A DNA stretch of 64,000 nt from Certhia americana (GCA_018697195.1 CM031858.1:124843402-124907401); one strand, 5' to 3'. Positions 14,274 to 28,632 are shown, numbered from the stretch's first letter. Program-made: numbers and translations. Notes: generated from the letters alone by a model not told the origin.

Positions 14274-15182
14274 AATGCCTGTCTTTTCCAACAACTGTCA
14301 AAGAATTTCAGGGAGGGAAAAAAACCTACAATTTCATGAAAATTCTAAGGTTAAGGTAAATAAACATATTAACAAATAAATAAATCTTCTCATAAAACAG
14401 ATGAAGAGGAGAAGCTTTAGCCTGAGAGCAGCTGGCAGTCAGGTTTTGGTGCCTGCTTAACATCTGCTTTCATCAAGTCCTCTCTGCAGTCCTAGATAAC
14501 CACAGCCTCCTCCTCCTCCTCCTTGATGCTCTCTGGGGAGCCCCCAGTTAGTGTGTTAGCTACTTTGGACAAAAGAGACATGGCCTTCATGGAGAATGAG
14601 TTACTTCTTCATGAGTCACTGAAAGCAGCATTCACCTGACAGCAGGTTTTAATACAATACAAACATGAGCACTTCCACAGGGGGATTACATTACTATCCT
14701 GTAGATACACTTTATTTTGTGCAAGCTAGAGCACTGCAGCTATATACTATCTTTGCAGGACACTACAGCATTTTGAAAATTTACCAGTTTTATTTAAAGA
14801 ATAAGCCATCTTGAGAACATCCATCATTTCTGACCATTCTTTCCCACAGAAAAATGAAGGTGACTGAATTTATGCCTTCTCCATTGCACATCTCAATACA
14901 GACAGAAAAAATGCAATGCAGCTGCAGCTCTCCAGTGGAGCTGATAGCAGTCTCATCTCTGCCATCACCCTTTGGCTTTTAAAAATAGATAAACCATAGC
15001 ATTTCTCTCTTACTTCCCTTCAACAATCTTTTCTTATACATACAAAACACCTTGACTCTTCCCCTACCAAGCACAACTCGGCAGGTCACTAATTGCCCTG
15101 GCTGGCTTAAGGTCATTTTTTCCTGATTTCACCTCCAGCACAAAGTGCTCATGTTGCCCTCAACTGTTGCAGTGAGGGTGGC
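14274..15182. other. Spacer between two LTR elements
   Basis: About 0.9 kb separating the plus-strand and minus-strand LTRs. It holds a (CCT)6 repeat and otherwise ordinary sequence. I see no retroviral gag, pol or env remnant, so the two LTRs do not look like the ends of one provirus, which also fits their opposite orientations. Confidence 0.6.
14506..14523 (+). repeat. (CCT)6 microsatellite
   Basis: Six CCT triplets lie in the spacer between the two LTR elements. This is a short simple repeat. Confidence 0.9.
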
Positions 15183-15751
15183 TGCGACAAACATTAGGTT
15201 CCCTGACTTCAAGGTGAATGTGGCACTTCACAGAAGGAAGGAGCAGGAATGATGAAGTGCCCCCCAAAAAAGAAGAACTTTAATGTAAAAGAAAACAGGG
15301 ACTGTGCCCAGAAACCGAACACAGTACAGGGGTTCACTCCAAAAGATGAGAAATGCAACAATATATACACTCAAGGGAAGAACATTCCAGAAACAATATC
15401 ATACAGGGAGGACAAATAATCAGTAGGGGGACAGAACTTGGGCTGATTAACATAATAGCCTCAAAGGCTTGTGAGTTGAGCTGTTAGGCTCACCCTGAGT
15501 TAAATGTATGATTCCCAGGGCTTGAAGCTGACACCTGGTTCTTCATGGGTGAAATCTGGCTGACTGAGCTGTGGCGTGTTTGACTCCTATGTCTAACTTA
15601 CCATTAAGGAAAAGATGTAGGTAGGAAAGTACTCCTGGATCCCCAGTATGATCTACCTGCCACGAGTCACTATGGAGAAGTGTCTGACAACTTGCCCAGC
15701 AAAGAGCTCTTCCCCACACAGTGGGAATTACTCTCTATCCTTTATGCGACA
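15183..15751 (-). mobile_element. LTR-like element, minus orientation
   Basis: Read on the minus strand this 569-bp block starts TGTCGCATAAAGG and ends GTTTGTCGCA. It contains a TATA-like TGTATATATTG, then about 80 bases later CTGTGTTCGGTTTCTGGGCACAG and a polyadenylation-like CATTAAAG followed by a T-rich stretch. This order (TATA, R, polyA signal, U5) is that of an LTR. No convincing target duplication was found at these ends, so the exact limits are uncertain. No retroviral coding sequence is attached. It lies about 0.9 kb from the plus-strand LTR and is not obviously the same family. Confidence 0.55.
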
Positions 15752-18700
15752 GGATTTTGCTGTTTGCACTGCAGATCTAAGCAGATGAGGAAATTTAGGC
15801 CAGCATCTTTCTTTAGAGCATCCTGGAAGTAAGGAAGCCCAAGTGATACCAAGTGTGTCTTAGTAGGGTGCTTTCTTTCTTCAAATAAAGATGATGATAC
15901 TCTTACAGCTCTGATTATTGTGGCTGCAGCTTCAACTCACTAGGTTCAACTCACCCCTTGGTCTGCGCTGTTACAAAAGTATTTATCTCAGACAGCAGAT
16001 CCCTTCCCAAAATATCTGCCTGCTTCAGGCACTACTCCATACAGAGAAAACAATTAAAACTGCTTGACTTGGAACTTTGAGAATTGGGTCTTGCAACTTG
16101 GCCAGCTAAAACAGATTAAAACCATATTTGTGACAAACAGTTTGGCAAAAAAAAAAAAAAGGAATTTCTGTGCTTCAGGGATGACTGCTAATCATGAAGA
16201 AATACACGGCAGAGCCATTGAATGTCCACAACAGCTGGACATGTTTACTCATGTTGTGATAACGTACATGATCAAATTGGGGCAAAATAGGAACAGAAAA
16301 AAAAGCTCATATGCATACGCACATAAAACTAAAAAAGTACAATTCTATTACTCAAATTCTTTTTTATTTTTTTTACATTTTGTATTCCATCTTCTTGTGT
16401 AAGACCTTATAGTTGAATTTCTCTGTTCACTGATTACATATAAAATAAGATAAAGAATCATTCACCCAATGTATATTTGTCTTTCACTTTAAAGGAATAT
16501 CTTAGAAAGATAATCACTAACCTACAAAGATGGAAAAAAAAGATCACAGTCACATGTTTGTGTCTGTACATGATCCAGAAATGATTTCCTAACAAAAGAT
16601 ATTCAGCTATAAATTGCAATATGCGGAGCATGATAAATCACTTTGAAGCAAGCATCTATAGTAACACAGCCTCTAAAGAACACTTCACAAGCGAAGTATT
16701 ATTAAAACAATAACCCATGTTTTCAGACTGATTTTTCTCAGTCTCAGTTTGCAACCAGGGACTTGTTTTGAAGATTGGAAGATAAACTCAAGGGCAGATT
16801 CAGCTTGTGACAGTTTCCTTACGCCTGCTCTCCTGCCTGCCCTCCCTGCTCACTGCTGTGCTGAAGGGATGCTCTGTCACAAGGGATACATCAACCAGCC
16901 GACCAGCAAGGCTGTTATGCAACTCGTCCATCTGTGGTTCCTCTGCTGGCATTGACTGCTCGCCTCAGGAAAGCCAAGAGTGTCAGCAGCCTTGCTTTGT
17001 AAAGACTCTCCTTGTTCTTTAAGTAACTCCAAGGATGACATTTGTGTGACTCTCACCTGGCACATGAAGAGCAGTGCATGGAGTCCTGCCGGTACAACAC
17101 CAATTGCACTGCCCCTGGGACTGCAGTACCGGGAACTGGGAAAATCCTGCTTTTCCAAAGCAGAAACCCAGCAAAGAAAACCACAACACCCAACAGAACA
17201 GGAGGTGAAAATGCAACATCTTCATTCCCAAACATTTTATTTTCTCTGACTCTTTATCCAGGCTGACATCTGATAACCACGCATGTTTCTGGTTGAGCAC
17301 AGAACCCAGCCCAGGAGGAGAAAGAGAAAGCTGCTCCTTCCTGCTCCCACTGGTCTGTCAGTGGCCCAAGCATGCCAGCATGGGAATGTGTAAGACTCCC
17401 ACTGGTTTGAACTGGTCTGGTTTCTGTATTTCTGCCCAGATAATGGAACTGCTGGTAACTGCAAAGATTTGTCCCCAATTTAGTGGTGTTTAGATAAACA
17501 CACTCCTAAGTAACACCTACACTTTAGCCAAAGGGGGATAATTAAAACCCAAAGGTTTTCAACTGGATAGTTCTGGGTGCAAACACACAGTCAAATAAAA
17601 AAAAAGAAATTAAAAAGCTTTGGCCAACTTTTGTAATTCACACCTTTCTTCTGGATACCTCATTCCCAAGCAACATACCTGAGACAAATTTAAATATCTA
17701 CCTATGAATATGAGAAGAGACAACTGCACCATAAAGCTACATGTGTTGGGCTGTTTAAAAATATTCATGTGCTGTCAACTTCAGTAGACAGGTGTTATTT
17801 TGGTATCCAGACTCAAGAGGACCATGTCTGAACCACCGTAATCACTTGATGGTGGATGGTCTATAAAAAAATATCAGCTTCTCAAAATACTTAATGAAAA
17901 TCTAAAGCAGAATAGATCTATGTTGCTGCATGTGTGTCCACATTCATGCTTCTCCTAGAATAACCAGTAATTTGGGACACACAACATGGCACAACATTGT
18001 GAGGACCAGTTTTTCAGAAAAGTCTTAAGGTGAAAACTTCCAAAGAAAAGTTAAAAAAAAAAATGTCCCTGCAATCAGTTGTTGCAATCAGACAATGTGA
18101 TCAACACAGCTTCACACATCACTCCTAAATCAGAGAAGTACAGAAGTAGAGCTGGCTTCACATTTCAGCCTAGAGGACATCTGAGTTATTCAGAGAAGCC
18201 CAAATATCTTGCACAATTCTGCTGTGGCATTACTGTCATGGTGAACAGCCAAGATTTCAGATCAATTGAATGCAGTAATCAAAAAAGCAATCACAGTCTT
18301 TATTTTTTTACTGATCTCCTAACTTTTTATTCCTCAAGAATAAGCAGTTGCTTTCTCAGCTGATTTTTTTAAAAAAATACCTTTATTGAAAGAATCAAAG
18401 AAGATTAACTAGAATCAGAGAATGTGCAACTTTAGAAGCTGCCTTCACATAAACTTTCACGAGTAACTTAAATTTAGAGTAAAACACAGCAAGTAAAGGC
18501 TGCATTCTCACTAAATATAACATGGAACCATACTTCTTTAATGTGTGCAGTAGGTTCTTTAACACTGTAAAATGTTTGTGAAAGTAATACCCAGTATTTC
18601 TGCGTTGTTATGAGTGGGTTGGGGGTTATTACAATATCAGTCAAGAACAAGCTGCATTTTCTTTAAAAACTGGTAGAAGAGAAATTGCTATTAAAGAGAT

Positions 18701-19189
18701 CTGGCAAGGATCTGCATAACGTCTGTTCCCAAAGCTAAATCACAGGGACAAAATCTGTGGGGTCAATATTTATTTTTGTTAACTCGAGCCTCACTTTAGC
18801 TTCGACTTGAACGAACAGAAATCTGTAAAAAACAAACATTCAGAGAAGCTTTTTTGCAGCCAGAATTTTAACCGTACTTTAAAATCCAGCTCTGGAGTAT
18901 GCATTTTCCCAACTTTTTTTCCCATTGAAGTTTTTGTCAGATGAAAATCATGCATCTTAGAAGACGATACTGCATAGCTGCATGTACAGTCCAGAGGATT
19001 TCAGCACATTTACTGATTGCATTCCTCCACATAAGACTGCTGGGAGAAATCAGTAGCTGAAATTTTGTTTCAGTAGCCCTCAGTCCTCCATACTAAAGAA
19101 AAACCAGACTTGTGGTCAAGAAATATTTCATTAAGTTATATGTTGCCTTTTTCTTCTCTTAGTTCAAATATAATTTGACAAGGGAAGTT

Positions 19190-20000
19190 TAACAAGGTGA
19201 ACCTCAGTTTGCTAATGTGGAATGGTAATTGCATAATGCTTTTTAGAATTCATTTATAGCAGGAACAAGAATATAGTTATTGGTGGAAAGCGCAAATAAA
19301 TACCTGCTCCACTCAGAAATCAGCTGACAGCCCTGTTGATCTGCTACTTGATATAATTTCCATTAATTTTCCACGGGAGAAACTCCCAGCAGGGCTTCTG
19401 GGAAACAAAAGATTCAACAAGAAGCTTCTACAAATATTTGGCTCCTTTACCCAAGCAATCCTTTTTCCTGTGCTGTTTTTAAGCTAAATGTGCTAAAATC
19501 AATGTTTTTGCACATGACTGGCTATTTCAAGCCTCGTGGAAACAACCAAAACACAGGGTACCAGCAGTGCACTGCATGAAATGCTTCAAGAAGTTCTCAA
19601 ATTAAAAAAATAAAATGGTAATGAAAACTATATATTTTCTTCAAGTTGCCATAAATATCAAGGATCTAACCTTTTAAAATTTAGTTTACATCAGGAATTC
19701 TACCAAGATTAATCTTCTTTTTTTCCCCTTTACAACAGAACCTCCATCAACCCAGAAAATGCCAGTTTGGCATTTATTGTAGGATTAAAATACATCAGTA
19801 TTATGACTTAAGCCCTATAAAAGGGAGCTTGATGAATTACTTCAAATTTATTTATCTATTTAGGTAAATTAAATGCAGAATTAAGCAACAGCTGAGTGGA
19901 TAAATTGCCATGCATTTCTAAACCAGGAGTAAATGCTGCCATTAATTTAAAACACCGTTCTGCAAATCGAGTACTAGAAATGGTTACATGCAAATGTGCA
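19190..20000. promoter_or_regulatory. Possible conserved non-coding AT-rich block
   Basis: About 0.8 kb of intron 2 is free of recognisable repeats, rich in homeodomain-like ATTAAT/ATTTA words and ends with a perfect POU octamer ATGCAAAT at 19988-19995. This resembles vertebrate developmental non-coding elements in texture only. No alignment was available, so this is a weak suggestion. Confidence 0.15.
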
Positions 20001-20047
20001 TGTCCAGTCACTCCAAAACAGTCATTTTCAAAATGTTTAGTTTTGAA

Positions 20048-20098
20048 AAATTAAAATAAAATACATCTGCACAACAAATTAAAATAGATCTGCACAAC
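20048..20098 (+). repeat. Imperfect tandem duplication, 2 copies
   Basis: Two units share AAATTAAAATA at the start and ATCTGCACAAC at the end; the first is 28 bp and the second 23 bp, with an indel in the middle. It looks like a local slippage duplication in AT-rich intron sequence. Confidence 0.85.
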
Positions 20099-23000
20099 AA
20101 TATTTATTTATACACACACAAAAACAGATCAGCTCAGAGTTAGCAAGCTGAGGTTGCCCCAGGTAAGACATTTGGTGCTGGGGAGAAGGCAGCACAACGG
20201 CACCGCTGCTTTCCGTTAACATGACAGCTCAGGATTAGGCCAAGGCAAGGGATCACTGGGCACAAAGACAGATAAAGTTAAAACTTGCTCCCTTCATCTT
20301 CCAGACAAAGCTCCTAACAACTGCAGGAATCTGGAAATCTCATCTGCATCTCAGGAAACCAAAACCCAGCCCCAAATTTAAAAACTGCACTCTGTTGAGT
20401 TTGTTAATAGATGAAACCAAGTGGTGGTTTCCCTCCTTCCACCCTCAAACCTATCTTCTCCCATTACACCTACAGGCAGCAGTATCTTAAAAAGTACAGC
20501 AAAACCCCGAAAAAAATATTCAAATGGCTTTGGTAGGAAATCTAGGATGTCCATGCCTGTGTTTAAGCTTTTAAATGTAGTAAAATATTGCCTCCAGCTC
20601 GATTATTTAGCTTCCTGGGTACAAAAAGGGTATAGTCGAGAGCACTGATCATTCTCACTCTCCTACAAGCCACATGCAATCATACTTGATTTGTAGTTTC
20701 CATATGCTTAACTACTATAATTGAAGGATGCTTTTTATTCACAGTTCTGAAACCAATTTCTGTATCAAGGCTAGCAGGAAAGGAGCACTAGCTCTCCCTC
20801 TGTAGCCCCTGATGAAAGCTCCACATTTTATTCTCAGTGCCTAGAATTGCGTGCTTGTTGGTGCAGCACCCAAGGCTGCTCCAGCTGTAGGATCTGCACT
20901 GGAAGTCTTGGTTTCTGTCAAGAAATTCCCCTCTCACAGAAACCTTTTCACATTTGAAACAAAATATCTTTATGCATCTATGTTTTAGAATCTACTGTCA
21001 TAATCAAAAAGTATGTTTTTAGAACACTCTTTTTGAGGATTTTTAAAACCAAAATACATGGGATACATGACACTGAACTTCAGTTAAAGGATGGGTTAGA
21101 AATACATGCAAAACTGTCTGACACAGGGTGGGATTCAGGGGCCGTATACCTGCACCCCTGCTACTGTCAACAGAAACCCGGTCACAATAACTAGCAAAAC
21201 ACAAGACTAGATGCTACCAGCAGGATTAAACTTGGGCTTGCCTATATTTAGATATCAACCATCTTTGAGATGCTCAAGCATATTCTCCCTTGTCCATCAC
21301 AGTCATTAGCTGCTGTGTGAGTCACATAGAGAGCTCCACACAGGCATCTCAAACACCTGATGGCACCTAATATGTCTGTGTTTGGCCAACTCCATCTCCC
21401 ACTTTGTGTTTCCTTCAGGGTAAGACGAACTGAAACCAAAGTTAATTGGCCTCTGTATTGAGGAGATATCCTGACCACAACAGCTTATTCAAGACTGATA
21501 TTCAATCCTCTGAAAGGAAGATTCCATTCTTAATTAGTTTTTTCAGCATAGCAAAATAGTCCCAACTTCACTCATGGAAAGGCAAAAGAGCAAAGAGATT
21601 TGCTCAGATCAACTACCCCACCACAATCAGCTGGTTTCAGTAGTAAAACCCAGAGCAGATCCTCCTCATTTGTTACTCCTTAAACCAACTGCATTCCCCA
21701 GTAGCATTTCATAGCAAAATTTACAAAATCATTAATTAAACTTTATTTCCACAAAATTAAGGTATGGGCTTGTCTCAAAACTTTGAAATCGGGGTAGCAG
21801 GCTGATTTTTGCTTTCGTCTCTGACAAAAAGATTTAATCAAAGATTAAATTCATCCTTGAGCACAGCTGTACAAAACATGCTGTAAAATACTGGAAACTA
21901 AAAAGTGTTTATTGAAGATTATGTGTTTTTTACAGAGGGACGTGCTGGGTTGTTAATGCTAAAGTAATTTTGAGGTCGCCTCAGAATAAGTGTATTTTGG
22001 CACTGCTCCCAAGATCACTATTTTGAAAATATACAAGCTGGCATAGTATACAATTTGTCTGTCACAGATAAAGCTGACTATAAGGAAGCCAGCACTTAAA
22101 CTGCAGGTCTATTTGCTTTTCTCCAGACTTTCCTAATGCTCCTGGGATTGGGAGAAAGATGGAAAGAACTAGGAGGCTCCCAGCTGGAACGTTTCATAGG
22201 TGCTGAAGAGCTGTTACCTGCTGCCCATGCTTCTAGAATATTTTCATGAAATTAAAATATATCTTGTGACTTCATCTGTTCACTTTTGTAGCGTCTACAA
22301 GAACTACACCAAGTCTTTCAACACCTTCAGTAGCAGAAGTTTTTTAAAAACCTACCTGTAAAACTGTATACAAAAAATATTCTTTTCCCTTCAGAGAAGA
22401 GGATAGCTATTGCAGGATTGCCATGCTCTAACAGGCTGCAGAAACTTTTAGAAAACAATGATTTTCTTACCGGGCCACTTTTTGGTGAACTGACTGACAA
22501 ACCAGCTTGGCCTTTGGACTGAGTTGTTTTCCCAAGCAACAAGCTTTTTGAGCGTTATAGCCCAGAAAATCATTCATCTTTTTATTCACTTCCACGATAT
22601 TCAGACTCTCCATAGAACCCAAAGGTAAATCTGAAAGGGCAACACAGTGCTTTTAGAGCAAACTGCTTACTCAAACTCAACCCCTATTTTATTTCAGATT
22701 TCCCTGTATTTGTACTGCTTACTGTCCTACAGCTACCAAGACAGATGCATCAACAAGAAGTGGCTAAAGCACCTAACATCAGGAATGAAAAATCCTATAA
22801 AGCTGTGTTCTGTATTGTAGACAGAAGCAATACTTAAGAGTTTAGAAGTACAGCAGTTCACCACATCCTCATCTCAGAAGGCAGGTGTTGCACTAAGGGA
22901 AAAGGTAAAAGGTACCTAGAAAATAACAAAATAATGCTGAAGATTCATCTTGCTTCTTAGAGGGGTCTTAGCTTCCAAATGCTAGGCATAATTCACCCTC

Positions 23001-23879
23001 TGAACATGACATCCAAACCTAGCATCTTAATCTTTACAAATATATGTTAAAATACATTTCTGAGGAGAATTTCACTGACTGTAAGTATACAAATGCAGTA
23101 ACACCTCTAGACTGCAGCCAGGCAGGAGGGAGAGTACAGCTGATGCAGTTCCCAGGTATTTAAAACTGATTTTCAAATAGCTGCTCTGACCCATTTGCAA
23201 AATGGCATGGTTTCTGACAAACACCCAGATGGGATCGTGAGACATTTTAGGAAGCTAACTTCCATTACAATGGAAGCAGATTTTTTTATTTTTTTTTTTA
23301 AATTTATGTACAGAAAAGCTTACCCTATCTTATATTAAACACCACCAAATTCTTTTAAATAGTGAAAGGCAAATCTGTTTAGTTCTCAGGTACTTTGTGG
23401 GTTATTTTAAAAAAAGGTTAAATAAATAATTAGTCTTAACATGGACTCTATAAATAGAACTATTTCTATGTGTAGAATATAAAATGATTGCTTTTTTTTC
23501 TTTCAGCCCAAGTTTTAGATTTAAACTCATATTAGAAATTAAAATCCAGTTACTGAGGGGAATAATACAGCTTTGCCAGAGCTACACTGCATCTAAACAA
23601 GGGACATATACACATACACACATTAGGTCTACATACCCACTTTCCACAAAAAGGCAACTCAAACTGCTGCTGAAAACCAGTAGTGCAATAATGTTAAGGA
23701 GCAGGAATGGGGGAGAAAAAACCCCAAATCTGCCTATCCTTTTGGGAATGGCAGACATGCCATCCTCTAACAACATTGCAAAAGCAAAATAGAGAGTTCA
23801 CTCTTATTTTGCACTGATGCTTGTTTTTATTTAGTAGAAGCTCTCATAGGTCTTTAAATAATTCATAATGCAGTGCCTG

Positions 23880-24010
23880 TTGTTCAGTTCAAGGAGGGAG
23901 CCTGGAGAATGTTAATCAAACCAGAGATGAATTGGCACAGCTGTAAATCTGCAAGGCCCCTCCCCGATGAGCTCATCCTCTAGCAGTGCAAATTAGAATG
24001 ACATCATGCT
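23880..24010. promoter_or_regulatory. Possible regulatory block in intron 2
   Basis: This stretch has more complex composition than its surroundings. It contains a perfect 12-bp palindrome GATGAGCTCATC (23966-23977), an AP-1/CRE-like ATGACATCAT (23998-24007), a CAGCTG E-box near 23938 and homeodomain-like TTAAT and AATTAG sites. Such clustering is compatible with an enhancer, but short motifs of this kind occur often by chance and conservation cannot be judged here. Confidence 0.2.
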
Positions 24011-27000
24011 TGCAAACCGCGGATGCACTCACTGCTCCCTGTCTCCTCCTCCCTACACAGGATTTCTCCTACTTTTTCACGCAGCTTTTTTCCCCCAAAA
24101 GATCATTATAGTGATATATGTAGGTAAAAGGAACAGAAGCTGGAGGATCTGCATTACAATAATGGGGTTTGTCTTCTTATATCTGTCACAGGTCCAGCAC
24201 AGAGAAGAAAAATACATCTTTCTATTTAGAGAAGAATGAAACTGCGTATTTATCAGTCCAGCTGAAAAAAACTTAAAAAACATTAGAGACATGCTTTTGA
24301 ATAAGGTCGACAAGTACTTTACAAAGTACCACTCCTACTTGCTTTCTCATAAAGTACGCAGTTAGACGAACTTTGGATCACAGAAACACTCTCAAAACCA
24401 GGTCTCAAAGAGAAAAAGTTACAAAAGAACATGTTCATACAGCCATGTTGGAATCTCTCATTTCTCTAACCCTGTTTCAATTAGTCACCAGACACTTAAG
24501 GCATGGATATAAAAATATGCAACACAGATGAAAAATCAGAACCTATCAATAATGGGTAACAGATAAACTAAACAGTTAATAAAAAGCCCACAGAAATCAT
24601 GCATGGGAAAGAAATACTCCAGGAACGATTTTGATACAAACCTGCAGAAATCCAAGGTGTTTTCCTATTTGTCCACGAACAGAAGGGCCAGCTGCATTTC
24701 TTTACTTTTAAGAATATGTTAGCCGAGGTCCATAACAAGCTTAGTAACTTCAGAAAGTTCAGTAAGCATTAATATTAACAAGCTCATTTAGGCCTATTTC
24801 ATACTCTTCAATAATTAAAGTTATTATTTACTGGATAAGTTTATAAAATTACTGATTGCAGTAGAAAGCCCAGCTCAGCTGTCTGATGCAGCCAGCATAC
24901 CACTCAATGAAACTAAATTGGAAACACCTCTCAGCCTCATAGCATCCACTGATCTGGTAAACAGCCCATGCAAAGATCAGGTTTCTGTCTTCTCACTGAG
25001 TAAGGACATACTAAATAAACTCCCATATAAGAATATAATGGGGAAGAAATACAATTTAGAGAAATTTTTAAACCCTATCATCACATATTCCTCAGAAAAC
25101 ACGTAAAAATTATGCTTTCTGCAATTCTGAAATCTTACTTTTTTTCCCCCTTTTAAATGTCCTTAACAAACAACTGAAGTCAACATACCCAAAGCTATGT
25201 AATGTCATTGTAACATGCAGTGTCACCTTTTAGTCCAGATCAAAACCAAGTTTCTGCTTCCTGTGAGAATGACAGAATGTAGCTGCAGGAGGTTTACAGG
25301 TTTGCTAGTTGTATTTCCATACTCCTGGATTTTCTGTGCTTCATGCTGCCTGTTGAACTATGCTTTCTAATAGCTACAGTTTCGAGAAAGAAACCAGGCA
25401 CAGTGATTCTCAGTGATGTCTGAAGAGCTTTGCAGACAGCAATACAGAGGAGAATTGAAACAGGTCTCTGAAGGAAAAGAGTATAGCTTCTTAAATGCAC
25501 AGGAAAAATAGAAAATGAGACAAAAACAAACACAGACAAGCTGCAGAAGCAGCACACTTGACAGTGATGAAGGACGCAGGGCAGCAAGATGCACCCAGAA
25601 ATCATTACTGCATGGCCTAAGCCAAGATAAAAGATGCACCACAACACGAGAGGTCTCCCAGCCATGCGGGAATCGTGGTTGCTCCCTGGGAAACAAAACT
25701 GGGGTACTTTCAAAGTGACAGAAATGCTTGAGAAGCACTTGAAAAAAAAAGAAGGAATTGGTTAGAGATCACACAGAGAGGAGTTGCAGAAAGGCAAAGG
25801 ACCATTACAGCCTAACACAACCTGCCTGGTGTGAAAGCAGAGGAGGAAAAACGTCCAACTCTAAGGTCAGAGGACTTTTTTAGCTTCAAGAATTTCAGTA
25901 CTACAACTTTGCATAGCATTTTTAATGTCAAATACAATGGTGTCATTCTGGACTAAGACCTTTTTGAGATACCAACAGAAAAACAAAACTGAAGAGGTTC
26001 TTTGCTCAATAAACTGTGAACTAATTCTCCAATTAACAAGCAGGACACCTTGTTATTCTGAACTAATACAAGTCCCAGTTACATTTTCAGATATAAGATA
26101 AAGAAACCTAAAATACATACATCCAGAAAATAATAAATGCATTAAAGAACCCACACTTTAGCTATAGACTTTGGGACACGTACAAATGCAGGAAGCCATA
26201 AAACAGTGCCTGCACAAATGCTTAGGCTCTTCCTTCAATCTCCTATTCCAAGGAGTCCTGCCTAGCCTTGCTATGTAAACAGCTGTATATTTATATGCTT
26301 AAGATTTCAAGAAAGTAAGATTTCAGCAGAGGAAAAAAAGTCAAAACATCCCTTCTGATCCAAATGCAGATTTTGAATCTTGTAAACAGACTCTGTATTA
26401 TGAAGAATTGGAAATCTCCCATGTTAGTTAGCATCAAAGTCTTTATCAATTAGACACCAGATCCAAATAGCGTAGCTTCATTCTACCTCAGTTTGAGGAA
26501 GCATACTTATCCTTCAATATTTACTCATAATGTCAAACAGCTTGTACCTCTCCCTTCTCTGTGTTCCCCCCTCACCCTCAGCCCCCAACTGAATGCTTGG
26601 AGGTAACCTGGACAAAGTCTAACTAGAAACTTTAGAAATTTTACATGAAACAACAGCCTGTTTGATCTCTCTGTGCTATTACTTTGGCCCAGGAGATAGT
26701 AACAAAATGTGCCAGTACTGCCGCTGTTTAAAATAAGAAATTCTAGATTTGTAATTCAGAAAAAAATATTTAACCAAAGCTCTTCTGCATTTTGTTTCCA
26801 TCTGCACAAAACAAGTATTTAATGCAATTTAGTGACTAATGGTAAAAAGTTTTAGCTCTTAATGCTTGATAAGCCTCTTCAAGCAGAAAATATATACATG
26901 AAGAGTTACAATACGAAAAAAATCTATTTACATAGAAGACTTTTTATTTCTGTGGTTTTCAACATATGTACAGAATGACACCCACTTGGGCAGTCAAAAT

Positions 27001-28632
27001 GATAGGTGCACTTTCATTAGTTGTTATTAATCTTTTTCAAATAATCTAATTCTGTAGAAGCTATTCTGAAAATCTATGGAATATAAAACACCTTTTCTGG
27101 GGACTGTATACAGGCAAACGCAACTTACAACAGTTTAATGAATGGTTTTAAAAAACCTTCCAGAAGTACCATGATTGCATGCAAAACTTGCTTATGTGGC
27201 TTTTTTAATAATGGGATGTGTTAATTTACATTTCTTTGATCTGCATAACACAAGCTCAGAACCAAGGACTGCTGCCAGTTTCTTGCAGGCAGGGATCTAA
27301 TCCATAAGATGTAAGATGGGCAGGTGCACCAACACCAGCTGCAAAAAAGAGGCATGCCCAAAACCAGAAGAGGGAAAGCTGTGATGTAACATCAGGCAGA
27401 AGTGGCACTTCAAGGAGTATCTAAAGATCTCTGGAAAGATCTGGTTATGCAAGCCATGGAAAACACACAGCTGGGTACAAGGGAAATATATACAGAATAT
27501 GTAAGAAAAGGACTTTTGAATGAAATAACCAGAAAGACTTCAAGAGCTAGGATGGTTAGATGTAAACAGAAGGGGACAACCAAGAAGGATAATGAGCAAA
27601 GAGAGGGCTATGTGCTAGGTGAAAGTAAAATCATGGCTGAGAACAGAATTTTCACCCCAGTGTAGGTCCCAGTGGACAAGGAAACACATCCAGATGTGAA
27701 AATGGGAGCAAAAAGATCCCCATGAAACAAAACATGCAACCTGTAGGACAAAGCTCTAAGAGACATGGAGGCTCCAGTAGAGGTGCTGAAATACCAATGG
27801 GCAGAGCAGAAGGGCTCCCTGGATAGTGCAGGATTTCAGAAACCATCAGAAAAGACAAAATTGCACATTCTCACCAGACATTTCATTTTTCTGCATTTAC
27901 AGTTTCTCTTCAATGTGCTAGTGAAGCACTATTAAATATTACTAATAAAAGAGAAAAGAGAAGATCAGCTCAGTTCTTGTGATGGCCTGGTTAAACAGGG
28001 AGAATCACCAGTTCATGAAAGCACAGCTCTACTCAATGTAAAACATGATCAAGTTACTGTTGGTTCTAAATAGCACCAGCATAATCATGAGAAATCTTCT
28101 AAGCTCTGCATGTCCTTAACATCTGCTGTAAGAGAAGGCTCATATTGGTTAAATGCAGCTTTTCCAGTTTCGGTAAGATAAAGCAATACTCTGTTTGAGG
28201 GATCATCATTACTCCAGACCTAATATCTGCTGCTAGATAAACAACTGCAGGACACTAGTACACTACTTCAGACCATCCCATCAGTCATTTACCACGATGT
28301 TTTCTTTTGATGATTTATTCCTGCTTCTTTTGTCTAACAGCAGACAGTCATATTTCAAACACAATTTTGTTTTCTTTGGCTCAGAAGCTTCCATTATGTG
28401 GTCTAAAAATTATGAGTTTATCTAATGAGATTAGAGTCTTTTAAGCATTTACATGCTAGTCAATCCTTACGATGGGATGCTTAGTTTGGAGAGTCTTGCT
28501 GAACAAAAGTAAAGCACTGCAAGAGACCAGCAACATATGGTGTAGGAAGCACTGATGCTGTAACAGAGCCATGTCTACCACTGTGACTGTGACTGACATG
28601 TATTCTTCTGTAGTACTATTTATTTATATAAA

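Noticed and set aside
21240..21480. Possible ZNF704 exon 3 (ATGGACAAG on the minus strand)
   Set aside because: Translation around it does not give the expected KVTAAMVLTSL block and no splice sites fit.
25294..25738. Overlapping minus-strand frames of 139 and 123 codons
   Set aside because: Hydrophobic and Cys/Ser/Leu-rich products in two frames of the same DNA suggest low stop density and not a gene; no splice or homology evidence.
27402..27665. 87-codon basic open frame, considered as a processed pseudogene
   Set aside because: It looks superficially protein-like but matches no family that I recognise, and there is no poly-A tail or target duplication.
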